A DNA stretch of 64,000 nucleotides from positions 888,338-952,337 of the forward strand of contig CALNVZ010000641.1 in NCBI GenBank assembly GCA_940671915.1, written 5' to 3'. This stretch comes from Paracentrotus lividus (Eukaryota > Echinodermata > Echinoidea > Camarodonta > Echinidae). The position numbers and the translations under genes were made by a program. Position 1 is the stretch's first letter. The number at the start of each line of letters is the position of its first letter. Shown here piece after piece: positions 35,290-47,049 of this stretch. The notes under the pieces were generated by a model that was not told where the DNA came from, did no database searches, and saw nothing but the letters and a program-made list of their open reading frames with translations.

Positions 35290-38200
35290 TTATTATTTAC
35301 ACAAACACAAGCAGAAATTTTGGGAATGTTCAAGAAGCTGATGAAGAAAGCGATAACACGGCTGTACCAAAAGAGAAAAGAAATGCTGATATTGAAACAG
35401 ATACAACTGATTTCAACAAAGATGCCTGTTGTGATAGGGACACACAATCATGTGATCTTGTAGAAACTGATGAAGAAAACAATGACACTTCTGCACTTAA
35501 GAAATGTGGAGACAAAGCCGTTGACAGAACAACGAACCGTGTGAAGTCGGCTTGGTGTGATGGAGAAATATGTTCAGACTATGTTACAGAGACTGATCTA
35601 GAAGATGAATACATGTCAGAACATATCGAATTTCCAGTGAAACGAAAGGCAGCAAGACATTCTAAACAACGTGCCGTAAAGAAGTTGAAAGAACTTGAAT
35701 TGACTGACAATGAAGATTCTTGTAGTGACTGGCAGCCTTCTGAAAATGAGAGTCCATCTACCTCATTGTTTGCTGATAATTCCAAGTATGCTCACAATGA
35801 ACATGACATACATGATGTAGACTCTGATTCACCTGTCCCGGATAGTCAGGTGTCCAACAGTGAAGATGGGAAGTCGGCTCACACCCATATTGAGCACAGT
35901 GAGGATGCAGATGCAGAAAGTTTTCAGCAGTCACCTACAGAGTATGGGATATCAAGTACCTCCTGCAGTGGGCAGGTAGGTTCAAACTTAGAAATGCACA
36001 TACCAGTCTACAAGAAGAAGAAAGGTGGGCAAAGGGACTACAGCAAACAGAATTGCTGCCTATTTTGTGGGAAACTATTGACAGTGCTAATTGCACGTCA
36101 CTATATCAGTACACATGCTGATAAGCCGCGGGTGGCAAAGATCCTAGCTATCAAGATAGACTCTAAAGAGGGAAAAAAGGAGCGAGAAAGACAATTGAAA
36201 TTACTCAGAAATGAAGGCAATTTTTTTCACAATGAAAGAGTTCGACAAACAGAAAAAGGTGCTTTAATCCCTCTCTGCAGGCCATCATATGGCAGTGACT
36301 GCACTGTAGATGACTATGTAGCATGCCCACGCTGTCTTGGTTATGTTGTCAAGGACGATTTATGGCGACATGCAAAATATCGATGCATTGCACATGATGC
36401 TTTTGGACAAGACAAGGACACTGGCAAAAAAACATGCCTACGATTAGAGAGCGAAGCCATTATGGGTAAGATACCCAAAGATGAAAATGCAGACATGCAA
36501 TGTCTTCGTAGAGTGGTTCTGCAAACAATGAATCAGAATGAAGTGTATCAAATCATCAAAAATGATCCTCTCATCTTGCAACTTGGATGCCAGTGTTTAA
36601 GAAGGCAGAACTCTAGAAAGCAACAGGCATCACAAAAGATGAGAGAAGTAGGAAGACTGGTGCAACGGTTGAGAGAAATTGACCCAGATGGGGACTGCAC
36701 TACTGTAGCAGATTTCATAAAACCTGCCAAGTTCGACTTGATTGTCCAAGCTGCAGAGGAGGTGGCAGGACAAACAGACAAAGATGATGACATCACATGT
36801 GACCTTGAACGACCATCTTATGCAATAAAGGCTGGGCATAACATTGCCTGGCTCGCCAGGATAAAAAGAGGTCGCGCAATTAGAAACAGTGATGAAAAAA
36901 GTCAAAGAGAGGCAGAAGGGTTCTTAACACTGGTATCAGATGAGTGGAGCATCTAGATTGCTGCAAATGCCCATAGTACCCTGAACAGTCGAAAGAGCAA
37001 GAAGAATATCACACTTCCAAAAACAGGTGACATTCAGAAAGTGACAAAACATCTCAAAAATGAAGTCAAAAGCAGCGTGCAATTGATGGAAAAGAACATG
37101 GCAGACACAGAAAGCTGTCAACCTCCAGTAGACTACAACTCATACAGGCATTTGCAAAAGGTAGTACTTTTGAGGCTGCTTTTGTTCAACAAGAGAAGGC
37201 CAAGAGAGGTCTCCCGAATCACTATCGATGACATGCGAAGGTCTACTGAGGGGAATACAGAGATCGACGAGTTTGTTGAAACATTGACCACTCTTGAAAA
37301 GAAACTTCGAGAACATCTTAAAGTCCTGAAAGTCATCGGAAAGCGGGGTCGATATGTACCAGTGTTGATACCACCAGATTGCAGTGGGGCTTTAGCCCTT
37401 TTAGTGCAACTTCGCAAGCACTTCATTCCACATACAAACAACTACCTGTTTGCTCGATGTACAAAGCAAACTTACATGGATGCAGGACAAGTCCTAAGGC
37501 AAGAACTAAAAGAAGTGCAAGGTCTTGAAGCTCCTGATGACATACAAGCAACAAAGTTGCGGAAATATATGGCCACAACAGCCCAGATGCTGAGCTTGGA
37601 AAAGCATGAACTTGAATGGATCGCTGAACATTTGGGACATAGTGTCAACATACATAAGGATTTCTACCGAGTGCAAGAAAACAACATCGAGCTATGCAAG
37701 GTTTCAAAGCTTGTTCTGGCCATTGATGCTGGGAAGATGGGCTCCTGGATTGGGAAGAAACTGGATGACATAGACATTGATGATATAGATATTGAAGGTT
37801 AGTATTGAAATAAAATATTGATCAAACATATAAGGCCGTGTGTCATGAATTGGGTGCAAAATGCGTTACATGTCCAAACATTTGTAGAAATATACATTGT
37901 CACAAACAAACATCTCTAGTTTATTCATGGTAAGTCAAACATCTATAAAAGTATAGATTTATTGAAAGCTGAGATGGTAAGGAAAATGATTAACATATTA
38001 TTTTGCCTGTACAGGGTGTGTCATTAAAGCTATACAAGGTGTTATAAGAAAAATGGTTTTAAAAATTTCACAATTTCAATGGTAACTAATTTCTTATTGT
38101 TTTCATTAAATTAAATAAATCAACCTAGACTGTGTTTATAAGACCATATGCTTCTAAAAAATGTAAACTTGTAATACAAAATTATTCTTTCCAACCGCGC

Positions 38201-39429
38201 TACAGAGTGTATAAAAAAGAACACAAAAAAGTTTTGAAATGGCAGAAATCCTGTCTTTTACATTTGAATTACAACTTCAACAAAGTTTATTGCAAGAAAT
38301 ATGTTTCTAACAAATTGTGTATTTACGTACATGCAAATAAAATGGGTGAAAAAATGCAATTATTGTTATAAAATGGCATGTTGCAAATTTTGATGCCTGC
38401 AATGCATTGTCTATGAGCCGTGCGTGCATGAAGTTTGTTTCAAGTAAGTAATTACTTGATTGAGTGACTTTTGAAAAATCTATTTCACATTTATTTCAAA
38501 CCAGATAAATTTCAAAGAGATTGATATATCACTCAACTTATAAGACCCATTGGATACAAAGATATAACACAACAAAGAATAAGAAAGTAACAAAAACGGA
38601 AATTCCCTATGCTTTAGCACATGCCTCCACCGTAGGATCCTCCACCGTAGGATCCTCCCCTCCCTACGTTACCCTACTCAAATTATCTTGGTATTAAAAA
38701 TATGAGGAAGACAAAGCTGAAAATTCACAGACATATAGCCTGATAAATTATCTACAATTTGAGACACTGTACAGCTCATGACTGTACTTACTTATCATGC
38801 TATGCGAAAAAATGTGGAAAATTTTCCTCCAAAATGTAACGCCTCCACCCTTTTACTATACCCCAATATGTGACACATGACCATAGTGTTCATAAATTAA
38901 TTTAATTTCCTGCATCATGCTGAATATACATAGGGACATGTGAAACTTATGATAGATCTATTCTTGGTATCCATTGATAAAGGCAATACACTAATGGCTG
39001 TGTTTAGACTTGAGTGAGACTACCTAAAAACTCATCTCTAGATATATATGCCTCCCTGATCTATTTCTTCTTGTTTTCTTCTTTGTGGTTACTTTTCAAT
39101 ATGATGATCTTTTTTTGCAACAAAAAATTTACATGACTTTTCCTCTTCCTGTAAACCTTTATTAAGCTAAGTAGTTTTGGTAAGGAATTTGGCCATCATC
39201 AAGATAGGTGTTTTTTCTGTATATATCAGTTTGTTCCTGACCTAAAATATCATCTGGTGAAAATTTGACATCAACAGACAAAAATCACAAAGTTATGGAT
39301 GAAATAAGGAAAAAGGAAATATAAAACAATTGTGGTGATTTGTTTGTTCGGGGGCACTCATTACTATTCGATATATTTGTCATTTATTCAATTGTATTGT
39401 TTACAGACCTTAATGATGATCAGGAATAG
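35290..39429 (+). CDS. SET/YR family, copy B: zinc-finger tyrosine-recombinase-like protein (one in-frame TAG)
   Basis: The best copy. After an acceptor (TTTCTATAG|TT), one reading frame of ~835 codons runs to the donor GAAG|GTTAGT at 37797. The phase-1 junction joins an acceptor at 39406 to give a short tail (DLNDDQE) and stop at 39427-39429. Domains: acidic linker (residues ~1-235); zinc finger 1 CLFC...H...H (from 36057); conserved KERERQLKLLRNEGNF; zinc finger 2 CPRC...H...C (~36327); middle helices QASQKMREV; recombinase-like core with R in KRRPREV (~37195), GKRGRYVPVLIP (~37340), TKLRKYMAT (~37555), HLGHS (~37628) and FYR (Tyr codon 37665-37667). The single break is TAG at 36954-36956, where copies C and E have Lys; AAG to TAG is one substitution. 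By family logic it would cut and rejoin DNA, but the first His of HxxR is replaced by Thr. The true N-terminal exon is unknown. Confidence 0.75.
37798..39406 (+). other. Intron of copy B
   Basis: Donor GTTAGT at 37798, acceptor TTGTTTACAG at 39406, phase 1. The interior holds AT-rich DNA and a doubled TCCACCGTAGGA motif near 38626-38652. No other gene is seen in it. Confidence 0.6.
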
Positions 39430-39968
39430 CTGAAGATGAAACCACCATGTGAAGGTAATTCTGTTTATATTACAGTGTATTCTCAATTAAGCCTTCTTGT
39501 GCAATGTTGTCATTCACTATGCAGACCTAGATGGATCTATACAACTTCCATGCAGCTATTTCTATGTAGCTATTTATGTACAGGTAGCAAGGACAACATT
39601 GTATTAATAAATTGTATTTCAGTAATTCTGTATAGTGACATGACCATCCATAGTTTAACTTTAAAATAACTCATTTGATCTTAATGTGAATTATCCTGAA
39701 TTTTCCATATATTTAGGTAGCAAGAAACAATTGATGGAAATTGTTGTACATAGTTCAGACCTCGAGAAAGGTGTCACAGTGTAATGTGTAATGTGTAAAA
39801 GCGACATATACTAGAAGGATTTGGTAGAAGGATAATGAAGGACTGAAATAGTAGTTTTTTGGAGATGGTGTATACCATTGACTTTGGGCAGTATAGGTTG
39901 ACCTGTAGTGTGCAGCCTGATTATGGTGCTAGATCATTATACATCCTAACATAATTCATTTACCAATA
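39430..39968 (+). other. Probable 3' UTR / spacer after copy B
   Basis: No coding signal. Downstream AATAAA-like signals are too common in this AT-rich DNA to call a poly(A) site. Confidence 0.35.
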
Positions 39969-40149
39969 CCTTTTCAGACTGTTTATTTCTTAACCCCGTA
40001 CTATCCTTAACCCCATACTATCCTTACCCTGTACCTATCTTTTTTTGCTTTCAGACTGTGTTTCTTAACCCATACTATTGCTTAGCCGGGGTTAGAATTT
40101 AATGCTTTTTCAAACTGGGTATTTCCTTACCCATACTATTTTGCTGGAG

Positions 40150-40722
40150 TCATGAATATCATGATTTCCTCTCTTTTCTTTATTTTCATTGTTTTATTCT
40201 TTTTCCTTATGTTATTCTATGTTTTCTATCTTTTCCTTTTGTTATTCATTGTTTTTCTCTATTCCTATGTTATTCCTTTTATTTTTTCAATCTTTTTTTC
40301 CTTATGTTATTTCCTTTTTTTTTCTTTTTTCTTATGTTATTCTTGTTTTTTCTTTCCTTATGTTATTCTTTTTTTTCATCCTCTTTTTCTTATGTTATTC
40401 TGTATCATTATTTTATCTCTATTCCTATGTATTCATTGTTTTTCCATTTTCCTTATGTTATTCATTGTTTTCTCTTTTCTTATGTTATTCATTGCTTTTA
40501 TCTTTTTCTTATGTTATTCATTGTTTTCTCTTTTTCCTTATTATGTTATTCATTGTTTTTTTCTTTCTCTTTGTTATTTCATTGTTTTTCTCTTTCTCTT
40601 TTGTTATTCATGTTTTCCATTTTTCCTTATGTTATTTCACTGTTTTTTCTTTTTCCTTATTTTATTCATTGTTTTTCTCTTTTTCCTTATGTTATTCATT
40701 GTTTTTCTTTTTTTCCTTATTA
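40150..40722 (+). repeat. ~31-bp tandem repeat TTTCCTTATGTTATTCATTG
   Basis: About 18 imperfect units of CTTTTTCCTTATGTTATTCA-TTGTTTTTCT. A further ~6 units lie at 41110-41260. Phe-rich hydrophobic open frames of 140-196 codons over it exist in all three forward frames, which shows they are by-products of the repeat. Confidence 0.9.
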
Positions 40723-41109
40723 AAGCTAATCTAGTGTTGTAGTCATGAGATGGAATCATGAAAGAAACCTTCTCAAAGTGATTGGAAAGGTTGATAACAA
40801 TGCACCTAAGAATATTAATGATTTCGAGGTTTTGGAATGTAGAAATGATGAGAAATTTACCAAATTCTTCTAAGAGTAACAGCACTGCACTCAAAAATGG
40901 CATGTATGGATACATGGCCATGTGTACATGTGCGGGACGCCGCACATTTCAGCTTTTTTTGGTCATATTTCATTTAGTAGGGCATCTGAAAAGCAATCCT
41001 TTTCAGTGGATCTTCCTACAATATAATTTTCCTAACTACCTCAAAAATAATTTGAAAGCTCACCTTTTTTTCTAACCCATGCGTTCCCCTTTTCCCACTA
41101 CACTAGATT

Positions 41110-41262
41110 CCTTTTAAGTTATTTCATTGTTTTTTTTTTCTTTCCTTTATGTTATTCATTGTTTTCTTTTTTCTTTTATGTATTTCATTGTTTTTCCATT
41201 TTTCCTTATGTTATTCATTTGTTTTTCTCTTTTTCCTTATGGTTTTCATTGTTTTCTCTATA
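41110..41262 (+). repeat. Second block of the ~31-bp TTATGTTATTCATTG repeat
   Basis: Same unit as at 40150-40722, separated by ~390 bp of unique sequence. Confidence 0.85.
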
Positions 41263-41598
41263 TTTGTTTATCAAGTTTACGAATAATTATGAATATTCAT
41301 GACCACATTTTCACTGATTGGCTAATGCTTAGCCCGCTTTTCCTTAGCACGGTTTGGTTTCAGACTGCAACTCTTAGCACCGCAATTCCCGGCTAACTCC
41401 GCAATTACCCGGCTAACCCTGCTTTTATGCAGGCAGATAGTACCGTACTATTTACCGTGCTAGCCTACTTTGGTAAAACGCAGTCTGAAAACCGAAGCGT
41501 GCTAAGCTTAACCCAGGAATAAGTGTGGTACTAAGGCCCCCCTTTGCCCTACCTATTTCCTGGGGTTAGGGATTTTTTAACTGCAGTCTGAAAAGCAT

Positions 41599-43196
41599 TC
41601 TAAGAGAGCGCACATTTGTATGGGGTAATGGAAGTTGAACAGTATTATTGTATGCAATAAGACCCTTTAAAAAGTGTTTTATGGATTTATTAATACTTCA
41701 GATTTTGAAGATTTGTTTTTTAAACGATGTAAAACTATTGGTCAGCCTGCAACAGATGGTATGAAAAATGCAATAAACTGTAAAAAGCAGTTTACATCAT
41801 CAAATTATCCATTCAAAGAGAACCATGGTAAATATCAAACTTGTAATCATCAAAATGGGTTGAGGCCCCTGAAGCACCATCAACATTGATATTCTGTGTT
41901 TAAAAAAGGTTTTAAAAAGGTTTTAACCAATTTTTAATCAATTCATTCAATCAATTTTCCAGTAGGTTGATGTCCTTCACTCAGTAAGCCAAGGACCAGT
42001 TTCTTTTCAGCATAGTGAATCAGCTGTAGCAGGTGAGGTTCAGCAATGTCTTCTTATTGTATGTCTTTTTCTGTAAGATATACCTCACTTGAACGCAACC
42101 ATTACAGAATGTTTAATACTATTTTTTATAGATGTACAAGTAGTATCAATGATAAATACAATATGACAGGTCCTTAATGCTCATTAGTTTTCTATATGAA
42201 AGATACTTGAGAGAAAAACTTGTATTCCTCATAATGTGTGCTACATAGTTCACATAAAAATCACTTTTTGGGTCCAAGTCCAGTTGATCCTTTATCAAAT
42301 GAATGCAACATCAACATTAGTTTCATGACTTTTTTTCTTCCACATCTCACGCAACTTTTGACACTAAATTCTTTTTAAAAAAGCGTCAGGCCCAAAATTT
42401 GCTCAAAAACGTGATTTCATGTACAAAAAAAAGTCAATACAAATTAGTTTTGCAAACTCATAAAAAGCGAATGTTTGTTTCTCAAGATTACCATTCCCCC
42501 TATAATGGACATAATTTTATTGTGACCTAGAATGTAATGACTAGGTCTGCTTTCCAAAAGGAACACTAGTTTAAAGTACAAAATAACTCAGAAAGCATGT
42601 GTATATGAATAGGGGTGGTATTGAAATTGTTGATTGGCTTCCTGGGGTTGCGAAGGCTAAATTTTATTTTAATAAATATAACTTGAAGCCTTACGAACAA
42701 TATAAAAGACCATCTTCTAAAGATATGAACTTGCCAGTTTTCTGACATGGAAGTTTACTCTTATAAATCCTATTGAAGCATTTGCCATCTTTCTAATAAA
42801 GTGATACAACATGGACACCTCTTGAAAGGAACCATATGTTGATGTTTGACAGTTCATATTGCTATATTTCTCAACCACAGTTTTTGTAAAAGTCAGGCAA
42901 ACTAGCCATGCTAGTGAGCACTGCTTAAAAAGAAAATGGTCACTATTTGAAGTTTACAGGCAACCATGCCCTGACAATCCTGTAACAGTATTTTTAACAT
43001 TTTTTTTTTATTTAGCTAAAGGCATGCAACATATTAAAAGTTTTATATTGGCTGTCAAACCTATCAAATGACATGTGTGCCTAATTTCATTCATGAGTGA
43101 TCACTTAGTGAAAATGGCAAAGAGTTTTGGAAGATTGCTTGTATATAATTTCGCAATTAATTTTTGCAATCAGTGGGCCGATTTGAGCTGATGCTA
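41599..43196. other. Spacer, nothing recognised
   Basis: AT-rich unique sequence. Short open frames lack motifs. Confidence 0.4.
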
Positions 43197-43807
43197 TTTA
43201 AAGGCGGGATCCTGAATGGAGTTTTGCACGTTCAGAAAAATGAAGTAAAATCTAAAAAGCACAACACTGAAAATTTCGTCAAAAATCGGATAAGAAATAG
43301 CAGAGTTATGAATTTTCTTAGGTTTTGAGTTGTTTTAGAAATCAGATCTTGACAGAGGCTGATTAGCAGATTGATGATGTCACAGTCCCCCTACTTTCTT
43401 TGTATTTTATTGTCTGAAAAAGCAATTATCCAGATTTTTTGCCCCAAGGACATAAAACCAGACTTAATCCTTCTGGAATGTGGTGTCAAGGTCACAAGTG
43501 CCTTTACTCATTCCAGTGTGAGGGATAAATTTTCTTTAGTTGCAATATATGAAAAAATGAGATGAATAGGATTTCATATAATAAAATACACAAGAAGTAG
43601 GGAGACTGTGACATCATAAGTCTGGTCATTAGAATATTTATAAAATAAAGCCAAGAACTGATATGCGAAAATAATTCAAGACCTACAAATATGCATAACT
43701 TTTTTATTTTTCATCCGATTTTGATGAAATTTTCTGTGTTGCGCTTGTTAAATTTTACTTTACTTTGCAAATCATTTCAATTCCAGCCCGGAGCCCACCT
43801 TTAAAGG
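43197..43807. mobile_element. Foldback element (~610 bp)
   Basis: Ends TTTAAAGGCGGGATCC and the complement of CTTTAAAGGTGGGCTCC. The arms mirror each other through AACACTGAAAATTTCGTCAA / AACACAGAAAATTTCATCAA and GATGTCACAGTC / its complement at ~43605. Non-coding. Confidence 0.8.
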
Positions 43808-43908
43808 GAAAATCTGATGCTTCAATGTGACCATGGGACAGGATTAGGTATTTTGTAAGATATTGACCAAATTCCTATTACTTATATGGAAACCATTAAA
43901 AATCTTCT

Positions 43909-44070
43909 TCAGGGTCCTGTTGCATAAAACTTTTTACCTGAGAAAACGAAGGTTATTTTTACCCGAGATTTTGTCCTGTGTTAAAGTCAATGGCAGAAAT
44001 CAGACTAACCTTAGTTTTCAGTTTTTACCAGAGTTTTCTCGGTACAAAGTTTTATACAACAGGCCCCAGG
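43909..44070. mobile_element. Small MITE (~160 bp)
   Basis: The left end CAGGGTCCTGTTGCATAAAA and the right end, the complement of CTGGGGCCTGTTGTATAAAA, continue as inverted repeats through ACTTTTTACCTGAGAAAAC. Confidence 0.85.
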
Positions 44071-44573
44071 AGTTCATTAGATTGAATTTTCATAGAAATC
44101 ACAACCTCTTACTCTGGAATGAGCAGGAGAAAAGTAATTTAGACTGATGGGTAGGTTGAGGTTGTCCCTGCTTAGTGCAGCATCAGAGTTGAAATTGACA
44201 TAACCTGTACGTTAGACAACGACCTCCTTAAGATGAGCTCTTAATTTTTCATGAAAAATTTACAATATACCTGTAATCAGTATAAGAAATATTCCAAATT
44301 AGCAAAATTTTATGCTTTTATTCTCTTCCTTATAGGAAAATGTACAGTAACAAAGTTTGAATTTAACAAAAAAAAATTGAATTTTGCAGATATTCATTAA
44401 TATTTACATGTATGCAACTGAGAGTTAGTTTATGAAAAAGGGCACATATCTTAATGAGGTCCTTATAACAAGATCTGATGCCAAATTCTGTTCCAATGCT
44501 GCCCCCAACCTGCACCTCATTTTACACAATTGTGCATATGGACAGTTGTCAACTTTCAGATCATTCTTTTGTG
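44071..44573. other. Spacer, nothing recognised
   Basis: No recognised feature. Confidence 0.4.
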
Positions 44574-45183
44574 GACTTTTGTTGGACAGCACTGATTAGA
44601 ATTGTGTGATTTTTGTTGGACAGCATTGATTAGAATTGTGCGACTTTTGTTAGACAGCACTGATTAGAATTGTCTGTGTGACTTTTGTTGGACAGCACTG
44701 ATTAGAATTGTCTGTGTGACTTTTGTTGGACAGCACTGATTAGAATTATCTATGTGACTTTTGTTTGACTGCACTGATTAGAATTGTCTGTGTGACTTTT
44801 TTTGGACAGCACTCATTAGAATTGTCTGTGTGACTTTTGTTGGACAGCACTGATTATAATTGTCTGTGTGACTTTTGTTGGTCAGCACTGATTAGAATTA
44901 CCTGTGCGACTTTTGTTGGGCAGCACTGATTAGAATTGTCTGTGTGACTTTTGTTGGACAGCACTGATTAGAATTGTCTGTGTGACTTTTGTTGGACAGC
45001 ACTGATTAGAATTGTCTGTGTGATTTTTGTTGGACAGCACTGATTAGAATTGTATGGGTGACTTTTGTTGGACAGCACTGATTAGAATTATCTGTATGAC
45101 TTTTGTTGGACAGTGCTGATTATAATTATATGTGTGACTTTTGTTGAACAGCACTGATTAGAATTACCTATGTGACTTTTGTT
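44574..45183 (+). repeat. ~38-bp tandem repeat, about 17 units
   Basis: Unit GACTTTTGTTGGACAGCACT-GATTAGAATTGTCTGTGT with single-base variants. The array ends ~100 bp before the first SET-domain exon of copy C. Not coding. Confidence 0.9.
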
Positions 45184-45285
45184 CTTTCATTGCATAGATG
45201 ATCATGACCTAGACAAGAAGAGAAAATGAGTATAAAGGCATAAATATCTGATCCTACCTGTATGTATTTTTCTCTTTTGACAAAG

Positions 45286-46072
45286 ACATGCCACAACAAA
45301 GAAGGAGATGCCTAGATTACGTAGAAGATTACATCAAGAAAGAATATGATCCACCGTGGATAAAGGAACAATTTATTGATAAGGTGAAAGGTAAACATAT
45401 AAGAATATACTTCAGGAACCTCCAGAAGATAGTACAGTATTTAAGACATACATGGATTGGACTTAATTTTTGTTTAAAAACTTGAATGTGGGAAAAATTA
45501 AAGATTTAATTTCATTGAAAAGTAATTGTAATTGAACATTTCTTCAATTATGTAATTGTAATAATTAAAATTGAGGAAAGCAATTGAGCCCAACCCTGCT
45601 CTTAAAAAACGTTAAATATCACCCTGGTCATCGCTTACAAAATGTCACTATATAACTCAAGTTGTGAAACAGAAATATGAGTGTTTTAAGCTCTTGTGTC
45701 TCTGATCATGGATGTTCTTGGCTTTTGTACCTTCAAGTTGTATTGACATGCAAAAGAATATTATGCTTTCAGATCTGTTGGGATTTTTTTGCTCTTTTGC
45801 TATTGGGACCTTGAGTCATTCTTGGGGCAAGTGAGATGCAATAATATTTATACTGTACTTGTTTTATAATGCATATATTATAATCTAGATACTATAAAAC
45901 ATTAATTCTAGGACGTGGAGTAATGCAGTGGAGGACATCAAACCTGGACAGTTTTTGGCTCATATCCCGGAGAACTTCTGTCAGGAAATGAAGGAAGTCA
46001 AAGAGAGGAATCAGAGGAGTGTAAGGAGAGTGTTCTTCCGATTTTTTTTTCATGGCGAGGAAAAAATTATTG
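45286..46072 (+). pseudogene. KMT5A/SETD8-like SET-domain N-terminal half (exons 1-2 of copy C)
   Basis: In SET methyltransferases the KGRGVFA...GDFV.EY block begins the S-adenosylmethionine site. Here the exon junction rebuilds KVKGRGV; with a one-base correction the frame continues AVEDIKPGQFLAHI, then a charged KEVKERNQ helix and VFFRFFFHGEEKIIG, equivalent to the MYYFQYLSKTYC strand pair of KMT5A. The expected NHSxxGN and ELxxDY motifs are absent from this copy, but a homologous C-terminal half occurs in front of copy D at ~58369-58473. Confidence 0.6.
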
Positions 46073-46829
46073 GTAAGCCTACATACAGATAATGTTCAGT
46101 CTAGTGGTCCATCATTACCAGTTCCCAATACAAAAAAAGGAATTGAAAATAAAACCTGATGTATGTACTTTTAAATGTGCTTTTATTCTTCCACATAATT
46201 TCAGTTTGTAAAAAAAAAAAAAAAATCATGTTCATTGGGATTTAAAATTATTTTGTTTTTTACTTGTTTTGGTTGAATGAGCTACTGTGAATTATTATAA
46301 CTTTATTTGTGAGTCTTACTCGATGAAGTACATTTACCCCACGCTTGTCACTATACGGTAGTGTAAATTCAATGAAAGTTATTTAGAGCCGAAGTATTCC
46401 GAGTACCCCAAAATAGGTCCTTGCTTCCATCTCGGTCCTGAACTACAAATATTTTTCCAGTAAGCGCTCCCTGAATACACCATTTTTATTTTGTAGTCTT
46501 AGATTAATACTTTCTTGAATGACTGCAAATTTTTCAGCATTCTTTGCAACATGCTAACTATATCTTTTTCCAGAAAACATAGTAATATTTCTTCCACTCA
46601 TTCTTTTTTTTTATTATTGTGAAACCAGTTATAGGCTAATGTTGATCTATCAAATTTAACTCTTGTGGACTTTACTCGTATTTGGGTCTTTATTTCTATG
46701 AAATACATTTACTTTCCATTTAAAGAAAATGGTGAATGTAAAATTTTAATATGATATTAAAATCTTTGAATATTTAGATCCTGCAAAATACTGAATTTTC
46801 TAGAAGACCTTGTATAAGTTATAAGTTTA

Positions 46830-47049
46830 ACTGTTGTTGAAATGGATGACAAAATCCAAACTCCACCTGAAGATGAACAACATTGCCCAACTGTTGTTGA
46901 AATGGATGGCAAAATCCAAACTCCACCTGAAGATGAACAATATTGCCAAACTGTTGTGGAAACAGATGACAAAGTCCAAACACCACCTGAAGATGAACAA
47001 TATTGCCAAACTGTTGTGGAAACAGATGACAAAGTCCAAACTCCACCTG
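46830..47049 (+). repeat. Coding minisatellite in copy C, 60-bp unit x4
   Basis: Four 60-bp units give a 20-residue repeat with core TPPEDEQ when read in the frame that continues from the proposed acceptor at 46818. In that frame several differences are synonymous or conservative (Val, Ile/Val). The last unit changes to TPPDFEEY and hits TGA, while the downstream family similarity is one frame over. Confidence 0.8.

Larger units (their letters stand above)
39969..41598. mobile_element. TIR element carrying a pyrimidine-rich minisatellite
   Basis: The ends are CCTTTTCAGACTG (39969) and CAGTCTGAAAAGCATTC (to 41598), inverted with respect to each other, with AACCCC / GGGGTT motifs just inside. 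CAGACTG or CAGTCTG-type motifs recur internally (40054, 41370, 41480). The middle holds the ~31-bp array described separately. No transposase is present. Confidence 0.5.

Noticed and set aside
36954-36956. In-frame TAG in copy B considered as programmed readthrough or recoding
   Set aside because: Copies C and E have Lys at the aligned site and no structured readthrough context is evident. A point mutation or sequencing error is simpler.
40152-40742. Overlapping Phe-rich open frames of 139-196 codons that look like multipass membrane proteins
   Set aside because: All three forward frames are open because the DNA is a C/T-rich 31-bp tandem repeat; the hydrophobic peptides are by-products.
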